Positions 1 to 6,130 of a stretch of DNA of 10,952 nucleotides are shown here, one piece after another. The stretch lies in the NCBI GenBank assembly GCA_031269165.1, contig JAISZQ010000191.1, positions 1-10,952 on the forward strand. The letters are read 5' to 3'. Numbering within the stretch: position 1 is the stretch's first letter; each line of letters opens with the position of its first letter. The stretch is from Spirochaetaceae bacterium. Lineage in GTDB: Bacteria > Spirochaetota > Spirochaetia > Treponematales > Breznakiellaceae. A program made the translations under genes and the position numbers. The notes under the pieces were generated by a model that saw only the letters and a list, made by a program, of their open reading frames with translations, was not told the DNA's origin and made no database searches.

Positions 1-22
1 TACATCTTCCCAATTTTCTCAT
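1..22 (-). CDS. 5' end of an unidentified gene that runs off the left edge
   Basis: Only the first seven codons are visible (M-R-K-L-G-R-C), so the product cannot be identified. The start is well supported. An AGGAG Shine-Dalgarno at 29-33 lies 6 nt upstream of the ATG at 22, and a sigma-70-type promoter with an extended -10 lies further upstream at 52-81. Unlike most genes here it is not overlapped with the gene before it: about 93 nt separate it from the glycine-rich fibre gene. It therefore probably belongs to a separate transcription unit with its own control. Confidence 0.5.
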
Positions 23-33
23 ATAACACTCCT

Positions 34-45
34 ATACTTTAGTAT
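34..45. promoter_or_regulatory. Operator-like palindrome at the left-edge promoter
   Basis: ATACT and AGTAT form a perfect 5-bp inverted repeat around a 2-bp centre. It lies between the -10 box and the Shine-Dalgarno, on or next to the expected transcription start near position 45. A repressor bound there would block initiation. It could be chance in an AT-rich spacer, and no protein partner is visible. Confidence 0.35.
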
Positions 46-51
46 GCCCGT

Positions 52-81
52 ATCATACCAGACGGCGTAAAAAAACGTCAA
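52..81 (-). promoter_or_regulatory. Sigma-70-type promoter with extended -10 for the left-edge gene
   Basis: On the minus strand TTGACG (76-81) is followed by an 18-bp spacer that begins with seven Ts, then TATGAT (52-57). A TGG just upstream of the -10 gives an extended -10 (TGN-TATGAT). Transcription would start near 45 and read into the ATG at 22. The spacing is one base longer than ideal, which the extended -10 could offset. Confidence 0.6.
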
Positions 82-115
82 TACCCCCTTTGCCGATTTT
101 CACGTCCACAAGCAT

Positions 116-1255
116 TTACGCCATCCGGTATATGCGCAGCCAGCCGGAGGAGGTGCTTTTAAGGCCCGTGCCGCCCGTGCCGCCGTTCGCGCCCGCGCCC
201 CCTCCCTGATACGATATTGAGAAGGAATCGGGGGCATCAAAAGCATCCTTCCGTTTTTTTTGTGAATCGCCGCCTTGTGTGGTCGTGCTTTGTGTGGTCG
301 TGTCGCCGCCGCTTTCGCCGTAGCCTCCCCCTTTGCCGCCGCTTCCGACACCGGTTCCGCCGCCGTAGTAGCCGCTTCCACCTCCGGCGTTCCCGCCGCC
401 GCCGTTCCCGCCGACACCGTTTCTGCCGCCTTTTCCGTAGTTGTCGGGGCTGTCGGAACCGATGCCGTAGCCGCCCGCACCGCCGCCGCCCCCGTAGCCT
501 CCGTCACCTCCGGCGCCGCTTCCGCCCATTACGGTAATTTCGCCAAAAAGAATGGAGTAAATAAAAGACGACCCCCCGGTACCGCTTCCGCCCGTGCCGA
601 GTCCGGGGTATCCGTCCCCGCCGTCCCCTCCTGTCCCGTAGATTATATCTGTTTTGCCCACTGCGGCAAAACCAAAGTTTTTTTGTTCGCCTAACGCCCC
701 GGCTCTGCCGCCCTTCCCCGCCTTAATATCGACACGGTACCACCCCGGCTCCAGAGTGGCGGTACTGATTTGGTTGACAGCCCCCGTGAGAACCAGCGTC
801 CCGCCCGATGTAGGCACCGGCTGTTTTGTGTTTATCTCGGACATCGCCTTTTGGCTGTCCAGTATCACCTTGTTGTTGTACTGTGACGACACATAATACG
901 TCTTCGCCACGGCGCGGTTGTTGCCGTCGTACCACCCGCCTTTCGCCGCGCTCCACGTTGGCGCGGTCGCCGAATACTGGAACGCGCACCCGCCCGCGTT
1001 CGGTACCGCGTAGACGTAGTTTTGCCCGGTGGACGGCGTGCCGGATATTGTTTCGTCCGAGGTTACCCGGTAAAGCCCCGCGTTCACCTCGAACACGCTC
1101 CCCGCCAGCACCAGCGGCGCGGACGGGTTGTCCATGTCCGACAGGGTGATATTTAGATACCCCGTCATTTCCGCGTAGATAAGCGTGTTCTGCCTCTGGT
1201 AGCCGGTGCTGGCCGCCTCCGGCACGTTTGTTGGCAATGGAAAAATTACCGCCAT
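116..1255 (-). CDS. Glycine-rich phage tail fibre / adhesin-like protein (379 aa)
   Basis: Probable virion surface protein, most likely a tail fibre or receptor-binding component. Residues 1-165 are an ordinary beta-rich region. A motif around 169-180 (EPGWYRVDIKAG) then leads into a glycine-rich stretch, about residues 178-365, dominated by GG, GGG and GGGGG clusters with scattered Y, D, N and S. This resembles the glycine-rich domains of phage adhesins. A polar, threonine- and lysine-rich insert at 319-343 interrupts the stretch, and the protein ends in a short hydrophobic segment (GWLRIYRMA). I chose the ATG at 1255 because GAGG lies 7 nt upstream; an in-frame ATG at 1297 lacks this support and would start inside the intergenic hairpin. 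The gene follows the major tail protein gene. Structural assignment is fairly safe; receptor binding is inferred. Confidence 0.65.
   Translation of the reverse strand: MAVIFPLPTNVPEAASTGYQRQNTLIYAEMTGYLNITLSDMDNPSAPLVLAGSVFEVNAGLYRVTSDETISGTPSTGQNYVYAVPNAGGCAFQYSATAPTWSAAKGGWYDGNNRAVAKTYYVSSQYNNKVILDSQKAMSEINTKQPVPTSGGTLVLTGAVNQISTATLEPGWYRVDIKAGKGGRAGALGEQKNFGFAAVGKTDIIYGTGGDGGDGYPGLGTGGSGTGGSSFIYSILFGEITVMGGSGAGGDGGYGGGGGAGGYGIGSDSPDNYGKGGRNGVGGNGGGGNAGGGSGYYGGGTGVGSGGKGGGYGESGGDTTTQSTTTQGGDSQKKRKDAFDAPDSFSISYQGGGAGANGGTGGTGLKSTSSGWLRIYRMA
275..302. repeat. Short tandem duplication (15-bp period) in the fibre gene
   Basis: The 13-base unit TTGTGTGGTCGTG occurs at 275-287 and again at 290-302. 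On the coding strand it encodes two adjacent TTTQ-type units inside the polar insert of the glycine-rich protein. Because 15 is a multiple of three, gain or loss of a unit keeps the frame. It looks like a recent slippage duplication. Confidence 0.7.
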
Positions 1256-1273
1256 TGTGATACCTCTTAATAT

Positions 1274-1304
1274 GCGGGGCTCAAGTCCGCCGCCCAAGCC
1301 CCGC
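1274..1304 (-). other. GC-rich hairpin between tail-tube and fibre genes
   Basis: GCGGGGCT and AGCCCCGC form a perfect 8-bp stem (1274-1281 with 1297-1304) with a 15-nt loop. It lies in the 55-nt gap between the stop of the tail-tube gene at 1311 and the fibre start at 1255. No T-tract follows on the minus strand, so it is a poor intrinsic terminator. It could attenuate transcription or protect the 3' end of the upstream message and so set the ratio of tube to fibre protein. Confidence 0.5.
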
Positions 1305-1310
1305 TAACCG

Positions 1311-1991
1311 CTACCGGTGCGGTGTCCGGTAGAGAAGCGCCTGTCCCTCGCCCTGTTGCCAAGAAGTGTCCATATTCTGCGCGTCCGTCATGCCGATACT
1401 GGACGAGAGGCTTGGAATGACAATAGGTGTCAAAAGCCACTTCTCCATCTGCCCGGCCTTCACTTCGCTGTTCAGAAGGATCATCAGGAACAAGATGTCG
1501 TTTGTGCGGGGCGTGATCGCGTAGTTCCCTTCCCCGTCGTCTTCGGCGAGGTCGAAAAAGCGGTTAAGAATTTCAAACGTGACCTCGGTGAAATCCCCGG
1601 TCTCTAAATCCTCCTGAAAGAAGCCGGAAAAAGAGCCGGACAGTTTGAGCACGCCGTCGAGCAGGGTCGCGCCGGGATCGCAATCGTCACCAACGTCAAT
1701 CGTTCCCTGCTCAACGCTCCAGTCCGCGCTTGTCTTGCAAAACCGGCTCGGGTCAATGGGCATGACCCGGTCGCCGACCTCCAGAACAAGCTGGGCCGAT
1801 CCGGTTTTGGGCGAGCGGAAAATGCCGCCCTGCCTGAAGCCTTGCGGTATGCCGGATTCGCCCGTCCCCCTCCCGACAACGAAATACCACGTGTTAGCCG
1901 CGGTGGTAACCGTGCCGTCCCCGTGTATCACGCGGGACGGGTCGAAGGTGTCGAAAAACAGCATTGCTTTGTTGCCGATCAGTTTTTTCAT
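1311..1991 (-). CDS. Probable major tail (tube) protein, gpV-like by position
   Basis: This 226-aa protein probably polymerises into the tail tube. It starts M-K-K-L-I-G-N-K and is rich in beta-prone stretches with acidic loops. A central part (LLDGVLKLSGSFSGFF, about residues 111-126) resembles the strand-turn pattern of phage tube proteins. The start is firm: AGGAGG lies 6 nt upstream of the ATG at 1991, and the start overlaps the stop of the previous gene as ATGA. It follows the FII-, Z- and U-like genes, exactly where lambda has gene V. The assignment rests mainly on this order, on size and on the beta-rich composition. It could be another tail structural protein. Confidence 0.55.
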   Translation of the reverse strand: MKKLIGNKAMLFFDTFDPSRVIHGDGTVTTAANTWYFVVGRGTGESGIPQGFRQGGIFRSPKTGSAQLVLEVGDRVMPIDPSRFCKTSADWSVEQGTIDVGDDCDPGATLLDGVLKLSGSFSGFFQEDLETGDFTEVTFEILNRFFDLAEDDGEGNYAITPRTNDILFLMILLNSEVKAGQMEKWLLTPIVIPSLSSSIGMTDAQNMDTSWQQGEGQALLYRTPHR

Positions 1992-2215
1992 GCCGCGCCT
2001 CCTCTGTTTTCACCGGAAACGCCGGGCGTTCCCGTCTTGGCCGGGGAAGCGTCACGCTTTCCCGCCGCCTTTACTTCGCACGCCGGACAGGGGGACGCCT
2101 TCGCGCCCTCCTTTTTCCCGGTGACGGGGTCTCTGCCCTCCGACTCTAACCTTTGCGCCTTCGCTTTCGCTTCCGGCGTCATGGAGGATATTACCCTCCG
2201 GTCTCTCAAACTCAT
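1988..2215 (-). CDS. Small Ala/Lys-rich protein with a CPAC motif
   Basis: I do not recognise this 75-aa protein. It is highly charged and rich in Ala, Lys, Gly and Pro, with few hydrophobic residues, so it is probably largely disordered. A single CPAC motif at about residues 43-46 could bind metal or form a disulphide, but no second cysteine pair is present. The start is supported by AAGGAG 7 nt upstream of the ATG at 2215. The stop overlaps the start of the tail-tube gene (ATGA), so the two are probably translated together. Its place between the terminator-like and tube-like genes has no lambda counterpart. It may be a tail assembly accessory. Confidence 0.6.
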   Translation of the reverse strand: MSLRDRRVISSMTPEAKAKAQRLESEGRDPVTGKKEGAKASPCPACEVKAAGKRDASPAKTGTPGVSGENRGGAA

Positions 2216-2234
2216 CTATCCTCTCCTTCGCTGT

Positions 2235-2633
2235 TTAACAGCAATCGTCTAACTCACGGGACATCGTGACGCTGAATAACGCCTGAATGTCGCCGTGATT
2301 TAATTCCGTCTCAAACACCTGCAATTCCCACGCGCTGGTGTCATACCCAAGATTCGATGGCTTAAATTTCGTGTCAAGATACTTCCTTACCCCCTCCAGA
2401 TAGACGTAAGAGCAAGTCTCGGACAGTCCGGGAAGGGTAAGATGAATGATAATTTCAACGCTCTCTTTGCCCTTCATCGCCGCGAGCCCGACACAGCAGA
2501 ATGTCTCGTCCTGATTGTCCGGGTAGCCAACGGTATACCGCGCGAAATCAGGCGCGCCGCCCGCCTCAAGTAGCGAGGGAAGTTTCCCGGCAAGGTCTGC
2601 CCTTACCGCTTCGACAATCTCTCCTATGGTCAT
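2235..2633 (-). CDS. Probable tail terminator / minor tail protein (gpU-like by position)
   Basis: A 132-aa protein, starting M-T-I-G-E-I-V-E-A-V, with an N-terminal helix followed by alternating strands and helices. Size and order (after the Z-like gene, before the tube) match gpU-type tail terminators, which cap the tail tube and bind the head. The GTG at 2654 extends the frame by seven codons, but I prefer the ATG at 2633. GAGG lies 8 nt upstream of it, and it overlaps the previous stop as ATGA, the same junction seen at most borders here. It ends with a Cys-Cys pair. Function is inferred from order rather than from a recognised motif. Confidence 0.5.
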   Translation of the reverse strand: MTIGEIVEAVRADLAGKLPSLLEAGGAPDFARYTVGYPDNQDETFCCVGLAAMKGKESVEIIIHLTLPGLSETCSYVYLEGVRKYLDTKFKPSNLGYDTSAWELQVFETELNHGDIQALFSVTMSRELDDCC

Positions 2634-3088
2634 TTTTGCATCCTCGTGTTCCACCCCTTGTTTTCTTTGGGTTTAAAAACCTCGCTGTTCCGCAAAATAT
2701 ACTCAAGGGCGGTTTCCGCCGCCCCCGCCGCGTCAAAGCCGCTTTCAAAACTGCGGAATATGCCGCGCCCGGCCGTCCGCTTCGCCGAGCGGGGACCCGT
2801 CTCGCCCTTCGCCCGGTAAACATTCATCGGATAGGAGCGCACGATAACGCTGTTATTCTTCGCAAGGCTGAAACTGACCATGCGCTTCCCTTTGGGGCTC
2901 AGTGGAGTTCCCCAGTAATTAAAACTTCGGGGATGCAATATCCCCTTTAGTTTCTCTTCGTATAGCTCCTTGGCCGCCGTTTCACCAACATGGTAAAGCG
3001 CGTCACCAGTCATATAGGTAAAATGCTCAACAAGCGAGGATAAATCAACCATTTCCCCATCAATAACTATCGCGCCTATCCGTCTCAT
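2630..3088 (-). CDS. Neck / minor tail protein, HK97 gp10-like or lambda gpZ-like
   Basis: A 152-aa protein probably involved in completing the tail or joining it to the head. It has an N-terminal helical segment (GEMVDLSSLVEHFTYMTGDA), a basic centre, and the stretch NNSVIVRSYPMNVYRAKGET at about residues 78-97. The 'V-R-S-Y-P-M-N-x-Y' core resembles the gpZ/gp10-type neck proteins I know. The C-terminus is helical and basic. It starts at an ATG that overlaps the previous stop (ATGA at 3085-3088) and ends in another ATGA overlap with the next gene. The order FII-Z-U supports the call. Confidence 0.55.
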   Translation of the reverse strand: MRRIGAIVIDGEMVDLSSLVEHFTYMTGDALYHVGETAAKELYEEKLKGILHPRSFNYWGTPLSPKGKRMVSFSLAKNNSVIVRSYPMNVYRAKGETGPRSAKRTAGRGIFRSFESGFDAAGAAETALEYILRNSEVFKPKENKGWNTRMQK

Positions 3089-3492
3089 CTAAGCCACACC
3101 ACCATCCCAAGATTCGCGTCCCTTTCAAAAGAAGCGGCCGTGTATTCCCGGTCACGGACAATCAGCCTCGTGCCCGCCCGCGCCGCCTTCGGCCACCCGA
3201 ACACTATCACCCTCGGCTTCGTCCGCGCCGCCTTGTTCCCCTCGTCCCGCTCCGTACTGCTGTCGAATATCCCGCGCACCACAACGCCGACACCGGCACC
3301 AAGCGAAACAAGGGTGTAGTCAAAATCAGTATCCGCCGCCTCCCCGTTGAGAAAAGCGAATTCAAATTCAACAGACGCGGCCCCGCCTGAATCGACAACC
3401 CACGTGTAATCGTCATCGATAAACGTGATGTCTTCGCTAAACGGCGACCGCTCTATCTGAAAACGCAAATCCTCAGCGTATTGGGGAAGCAT
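3085..3492 (-). CDS. Head-tail joining / attachment protein, FII-like
   Basis: A 135-aa protein that directly follows the major capsid gene, where lambda FII-type head-completion proteins lie. The C-terminal part has the pattern of such proteins: a strand, the segment RAGTRLIVRDREYTAASFER, and a final LGMVVWL strand. The N-terminus is a short helix followed by acidic strands. The ATG at 3492 has AGGGG upstream and follows the capsid stop by 11 nt. FII-type proteins form the interface that receives the pre-assembled tail. Confidence comes from order, size and the C-terminal pattern. Confidence 0.55.
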   Translation of the reverse strand: MLPQYAEDLRFQIERSPFSEDITFIDDDYTWVVDSGGAASVEFEFAFLNGEAADTDFDYTLVSLGAGVGVVVRGIFDSSTERDEGNKAARTKPRVIVFGWPKAARAGTRLIVRDREYTAASFERDANLGMVVWLR

Positions 3493-3503
3493 TCAGGCCC
3501 CTT

Positions 3504-4547
3504 TTAGGCGTACGCCGTTGTAGTCTTCGCCGACACGATGTGGTCAACGTTCCCCGGCACCAGAAGCGGCGCGGACTGGGAGCGCAAAACCTCGCAATCC
3601 GGGTCTTTTTTGATGAAGGTGTCGGAGACAAGCTGTCCGGTCTCGACCCACCGCCGCCCGCCATTTTCAACGAGGAAAATCCCCGCGTAAATCTGGATCC
3701 GGGGCGCGTTGAGGCTCGTAAAGATGATGGTGTCCGGGTCGATAAACGGCTCGTATGCCCCATCGTCATTTTGGTAACCTTCGCCAAAGGAAAGAATGCG
3801 GCACCGGGACGGCCGGCCGGGAATCTTCATCTCGACAATCTGCGCGAGCGGGCCATCCTCCCCAACGAGCCGGGAATATCCGGCATTGAGGCCCTGAAGT
3901 TCCGCCGCCTTTTGAAAACCCGCGTTCTTTTCGATGGCCGAAAGCCAGTTGTCCCCGGCAATCACCACAAGGTTGTTGAGCGGGCCGCGCTTTTTCTTGT
4001 ACTGGTCGTAGGCGTCCGTCCACTGCTTGACAGGGCTCGCCGAATAGTTCGCGCTGATGGTGTTTGCCGCGTCCCTGCCAAAATCAAACTCTTTGCCGAC
4101 TTTCGCGCCGTCTTTTCCAACCGGCTGGAATTTGCCGGTGGCCATGATGTCCGCCGCCTGTTTCAGCAGGGCGCGGGTTATCATCTCGTCATGCTGGCTC
4201 TGAATCTGGGCCAGAAGGCGAAGCCTGTTCGCTTCAGGCCCCGCGTTCGCCTCCAGCCCGGCGACAACGGAATGGGCCATCCGCTCGTCTATCGGCGTGC
4301 TTTCCGCGAGAACCGGGGGCGTGTAAACGTCCCCCTTTCCCGGAACATACGCCAAAAGGTTTGAGGCCCCGCCCTCCTCCCGGTACTTTGCCAGCACCGG
4401 CTTCTGAATGATCCGGTCAACCGGAATCTCGCGCTCCGCGTAAATCCGCACGGACGGAAAAAACACGCTCAAAAACTGCGCGAGATTTGTCCGCGTCTCC
4501 TCAAACGTGATTTTTAACGCCCTTGTAACTGTTAAAATCTCTGCCAT
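3504..4547 (-). CDS. Major capsid protein, lambda gpE family
   Basis: A 347-aa capsid subunit of the lambda E type, forming the icosahedral shell. It opens with a helix-rich N-terminal region (residues 1-50) that includes AQFLSVFFPSVRIYAEREIP. The middle has KPVLAKYREEGGASNLLAYVPGKG, split by a loop, and the typical helix around LRLLAQIQSQHDEMITRALL. A later domain carries IVEMKIPGR and the peripheral-domain stretch around GGRRWVETGQ. Length fits the family (about 340 aa). It follows decoration protein D by 18 nt, and the start at 4547 has AAGG just upstream. The gpC-gpD-gpE order makes this one of the safest calls in the window. Confidence 0.88.
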   Translation of the reverse strand: MAEILTVTRALKITFEETRTNLAQFLSVFFPSVRIYAEREIPVDRIIQKPVLAKYREEGGASNLLAYVPGKGDVYTPPVLAESTPIDERMAHSVVAGLEANAGPEANRLRLLAQIQSQHDEMITRALLKQAADIMATGKFQPVGKDGAKVGKEFDFGRDAANTISANYSASPVKQWTDAYDQYKKKRGPLNNLVVIAGDNWLSAIEKNAGFQKAAELQGLNAGYSRLVGEDGPLAQIVEMKIPGRPSRCRILSFGEGYQNDDGAYEPFIDPDTIIFTSLNAPRIQIYAGIFLVENGGRRWVETGQLVSDTFIKKDPDCEVLRSQSAPLLVPGNVDHIVSAKTTTAYA

Positions 4548-4565
4548 AACCTTACCCTTTCCCCC

Positions 4566-4901
4566 TTAGTTGAGAATAATCCCCGCGTCCCAGCACTGCC
4601 CCACGAGAATATCCGTAAGCGTTACCGGAGACGCGAGCCCCGCCATCACCGCCGCGACCCCCTCGCGGATAAACTCGCCCCGCGCCACGGGCGCCCTGCC
4701 GTCAGCGGCAAGCGTCACGTCATTGAGGCATACCGCCGTGATGGTCTGCGCCCCGGTCGAGACCCCCGGCACATACAGGGTGAATTTCCCGCTCGCCGTG
4801 AGTTTCCCCAGAAGCTGCCCGCTCTTGTACGTTCCCGCCGCCAAGAGAGCCCCGTTCAGCACGGTAACACGCGCCGTTATCGCGTTTGTGTTGTACGTCA
4901 T
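4566..4901 (-). CDS. Head decoration protein, lambda gpD family
   Basis: A 111-aa capsid-stabilising protein that would form trimers at the capsid three-fold axes. The C-terminal signature is visible: a Gly-rich N-terminal strand region (GTYKSGQLLGKLTASGKF), then REGVAAVMAGLASPVTLTDI and the ending WDAGIILN, as in the HDPD family. Length matches gpD (about 110 aa). The ATG at 4901 overlaps the TGA of the protease gene as ATGA, so translation is probably coupled to the protease/scaffold gene. It is directly upstream of the capsid gene, as in lambda. Confidence 0.87.
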   Translation of the reverse strand: MTYNTNAITARVTVLNGALLAAGTYKSGQLLGKLTASGKFTLYVPGVSTGAQTITAVCLNDVTLAADGRAPVARGEFIREGVAAVMAGLASPVTLTDILVGQCWDAGIILN

Positions 4902-5290
4902 TTTCCACCCCCCGCCATCTTGCCGATTTTCCTGATTTCGTCCTCGGACAGGGAAACCTCGCCAGCCGCGCCCAGATTTTTGGGTTCAGGATTCGGCGCG
5001 CCCAGAGCCCCCGCGTTGGACGTGTTCAAACTGCCGGAAAGCGAGTGAAGACGGGTTTTCGCGTATTCGCCCGCGTCCGCCCCCGTCTCAACCGCCTTTT
5101 TCGTCTCATCGGAAATCTTTGCCCCGGAAAGGCTAAAAATCTCCAATATCCGCCCGCGCTCGGCCGCCACTGCGGCACCCGCGCCCTCCTTTGCCATCGC
5201 GACGGCCTTTTCCGCCGCCTGTTTTTCAACAAGCGCGTTAAATTCACCCTGCGCTTCGGCATTGGAGGCAAGAAATTCCTGTAATTTCAT
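4898..5290 (-). CDS. Nu3-like internal scaffold product (in-frame start within the protease gene)
   Basis: An in-frame ATG at 5290 (codon 281 of the protease gene) is preceded by GGGGAG with a 6-nt spacer, an excellent Shine-Dalgarno. Starting there gives a 130-aa protein, M-K-L-Q-E-F-L-A-S-N, that is helical and Ala/Glu-rich. In lambda the scaffold Nu3 is made from the same kind of internal start near the 3' end of gene C. The product would act as a scaffold for procapsid assembly, while the full-length protein supplies the protease. The site is directly visible; that it is used is inferred. Confidence 0.6.
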   Translation of the reverse strand: MKLQEFLASNAEAQGEFNALVEKQAAEKAVAMAKEGAGAAVAAERGRILEIFSLSGAKISDETKKAVETGADAGEYAKTRLHSLSGSLNTSNAGALGAPNPEPKNLGAAGEVSLSEDEIRKIGKMAGGGK

Positions 5291-6130
5291 GTTTCTCTCC
5301 CCAAATGCGTTATTTCGAGGCCCGTCTGCCGCCATTTCCGATAAAATGCCGTCAATAAGCCCGATTTCCAATGCTTTTTCGGCCAGAACAGACCGGCCCC
5401 GCAACTGCCTGATGTTTTCCGCCGTAAACAGGGCAACGTTCTTGAGCCGCCCCTCTATCACGCGGTTCTCAAACACCCGGTAATACTGGTCTAACTGTTC
5501 CTGTATCACCGCCGCGCCCTCCGGGTCGCCCGCTTTCGGCCTCTTGTCCGCGCTTTCCGTGTTCGTGAACACGCGCCGCTTTATCCCTTCCTTCTCGTCC
5601 TTCATTTCCCGGTCGAAATACTCAGCCGCAACCCCGATAGAGCCCACAGAACTCCCTTTGGTCGCCGCGTATACCTTCCCCGTCTGGGACGCGAGGTAGT
5701 AACCCGCCGAGTGAGCCCCGGTATACACGACCGCCTCGGTGGGCTTTTTCGCCTGTTTTATCACCTCGGCGCAATAATCGACCCCATCCCAGTTTCCCCC
5801 GTGGCTGTTGATGGAGTACCGTATCTTTTCCACAAGGGGATCGGCCTCAGCCGCCCTTGTAGCCTCCTCTATCTCGCCGTAGGTTGTGGTCTCCCCGTAG
5901 AGGGAACTGGATAGCGTCCGTTTCGGCTCAAGTGTCCCCTCGATGGCAATGTTCGCAACGCCGTTTTCTGCCGTATAGGGCTTGCTTTCCGATGTCCAGA
6001 CGTCCCTTGCCTCGGCCCTTATTTCCTTGATGAGGTCAGAGGACAAATCCCGCCTTACCCGCGCCTCGGCTTCCCGAAAAGCGTAAAACCGCTCTAACTC
6101 CTCGGCCCTCATCGCCCAGAACACTTTCAT
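4898..6130 (-). CDS. S49-family prohead protease with C-terminal scaffold domain, lambda gpC-like
   Basis: A 410-aa capsid maturation protease of the ClpP/SppA fold. The N-terminal half (about residues 55-265) is the S49 domain. NSHGGNWDG at 108-116 supplies the oxyanion-side loop, GAHSAGYYLAS at 138-148 contains the likely nucleophile Ser141, and SSVGSIGV follows at 160-167. A lysine about 55 residues after the serine (Lys196 or Lys199) would complete the Ser/Lys dyad. The C-terminal part (about 281-410) is helical and Ala/Glu-rich, typical of a fused scaffold. AGGAGG lies 7 nt upstream of the ATG at 6130, which overlaps the portal stop (ATGA). Codon 281 is an internal start for a separate scaffold product. 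Confidence 0.85.
   Translation of the reverse strand: MKVFWAMRAEELERFYAFREAEARVRRDLSSDLIKEIRAEARDVWTSESKPYTAENGVANIAIEGTLEPKRTLSSSLYGETTTYGEIEEATRAAEADPLVEKIRYSINSHGGNWDGVDYCAEVIKQAKKPTEAVVYTGAHSAGYYLASQTGKVYAATKGSSVGSIGVAAEYFDREMKDEKEGIKRRVFTNTESADKRPKAGDPEGAAVIQEQLDQYYRVFENRVIEGRLKNVALFTAENIRQLRGRSVLAEKALEIGLIDGILSEMAADGPRNNAFGERNMKLQEFLASNAEAQGEFNALVEKQAAEKAVAMAKEGAGAAVAAERGRILEIFSLSGAKISDETKKAVETGADAGEYAKTRLHSLSGSLNTSNAGALGAPNPEPKNLGAAGEVSLSEDEIRKIGKMAGGGK

Noticed and set aside
61..80. A possible terminator at the T7 tract and GACG/CGTC repeat
   Set aside because: The repeat is too short and broken, with the T-tract inside the would-be loop rather than after a stem. It is better read as the promoter spacer.
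53..115. A 20-codon frame starting directly after the fibre stop
   Set aside because: It contains the promoter -35 and spacer, has only a weak ribosome-binding site, and no recognisable product.
100..507. An Ala-rich minus-strand frame overlapping the glycine-rich gene
   Set aside because: It is the alternate frame of GGN codon runs, giving low-complexity Ala/Thr. It has no ribosome-binding site. Only its end matters, as the possible -1 slip product.
3540..4364. A 274-codon plus-strand open frame across the capsid gene
   Set aside because: It is antisense to the major capsid gene, rich in Arg, Pro and Val with no domain, and arises from the GC-rich third positions of the real gene.
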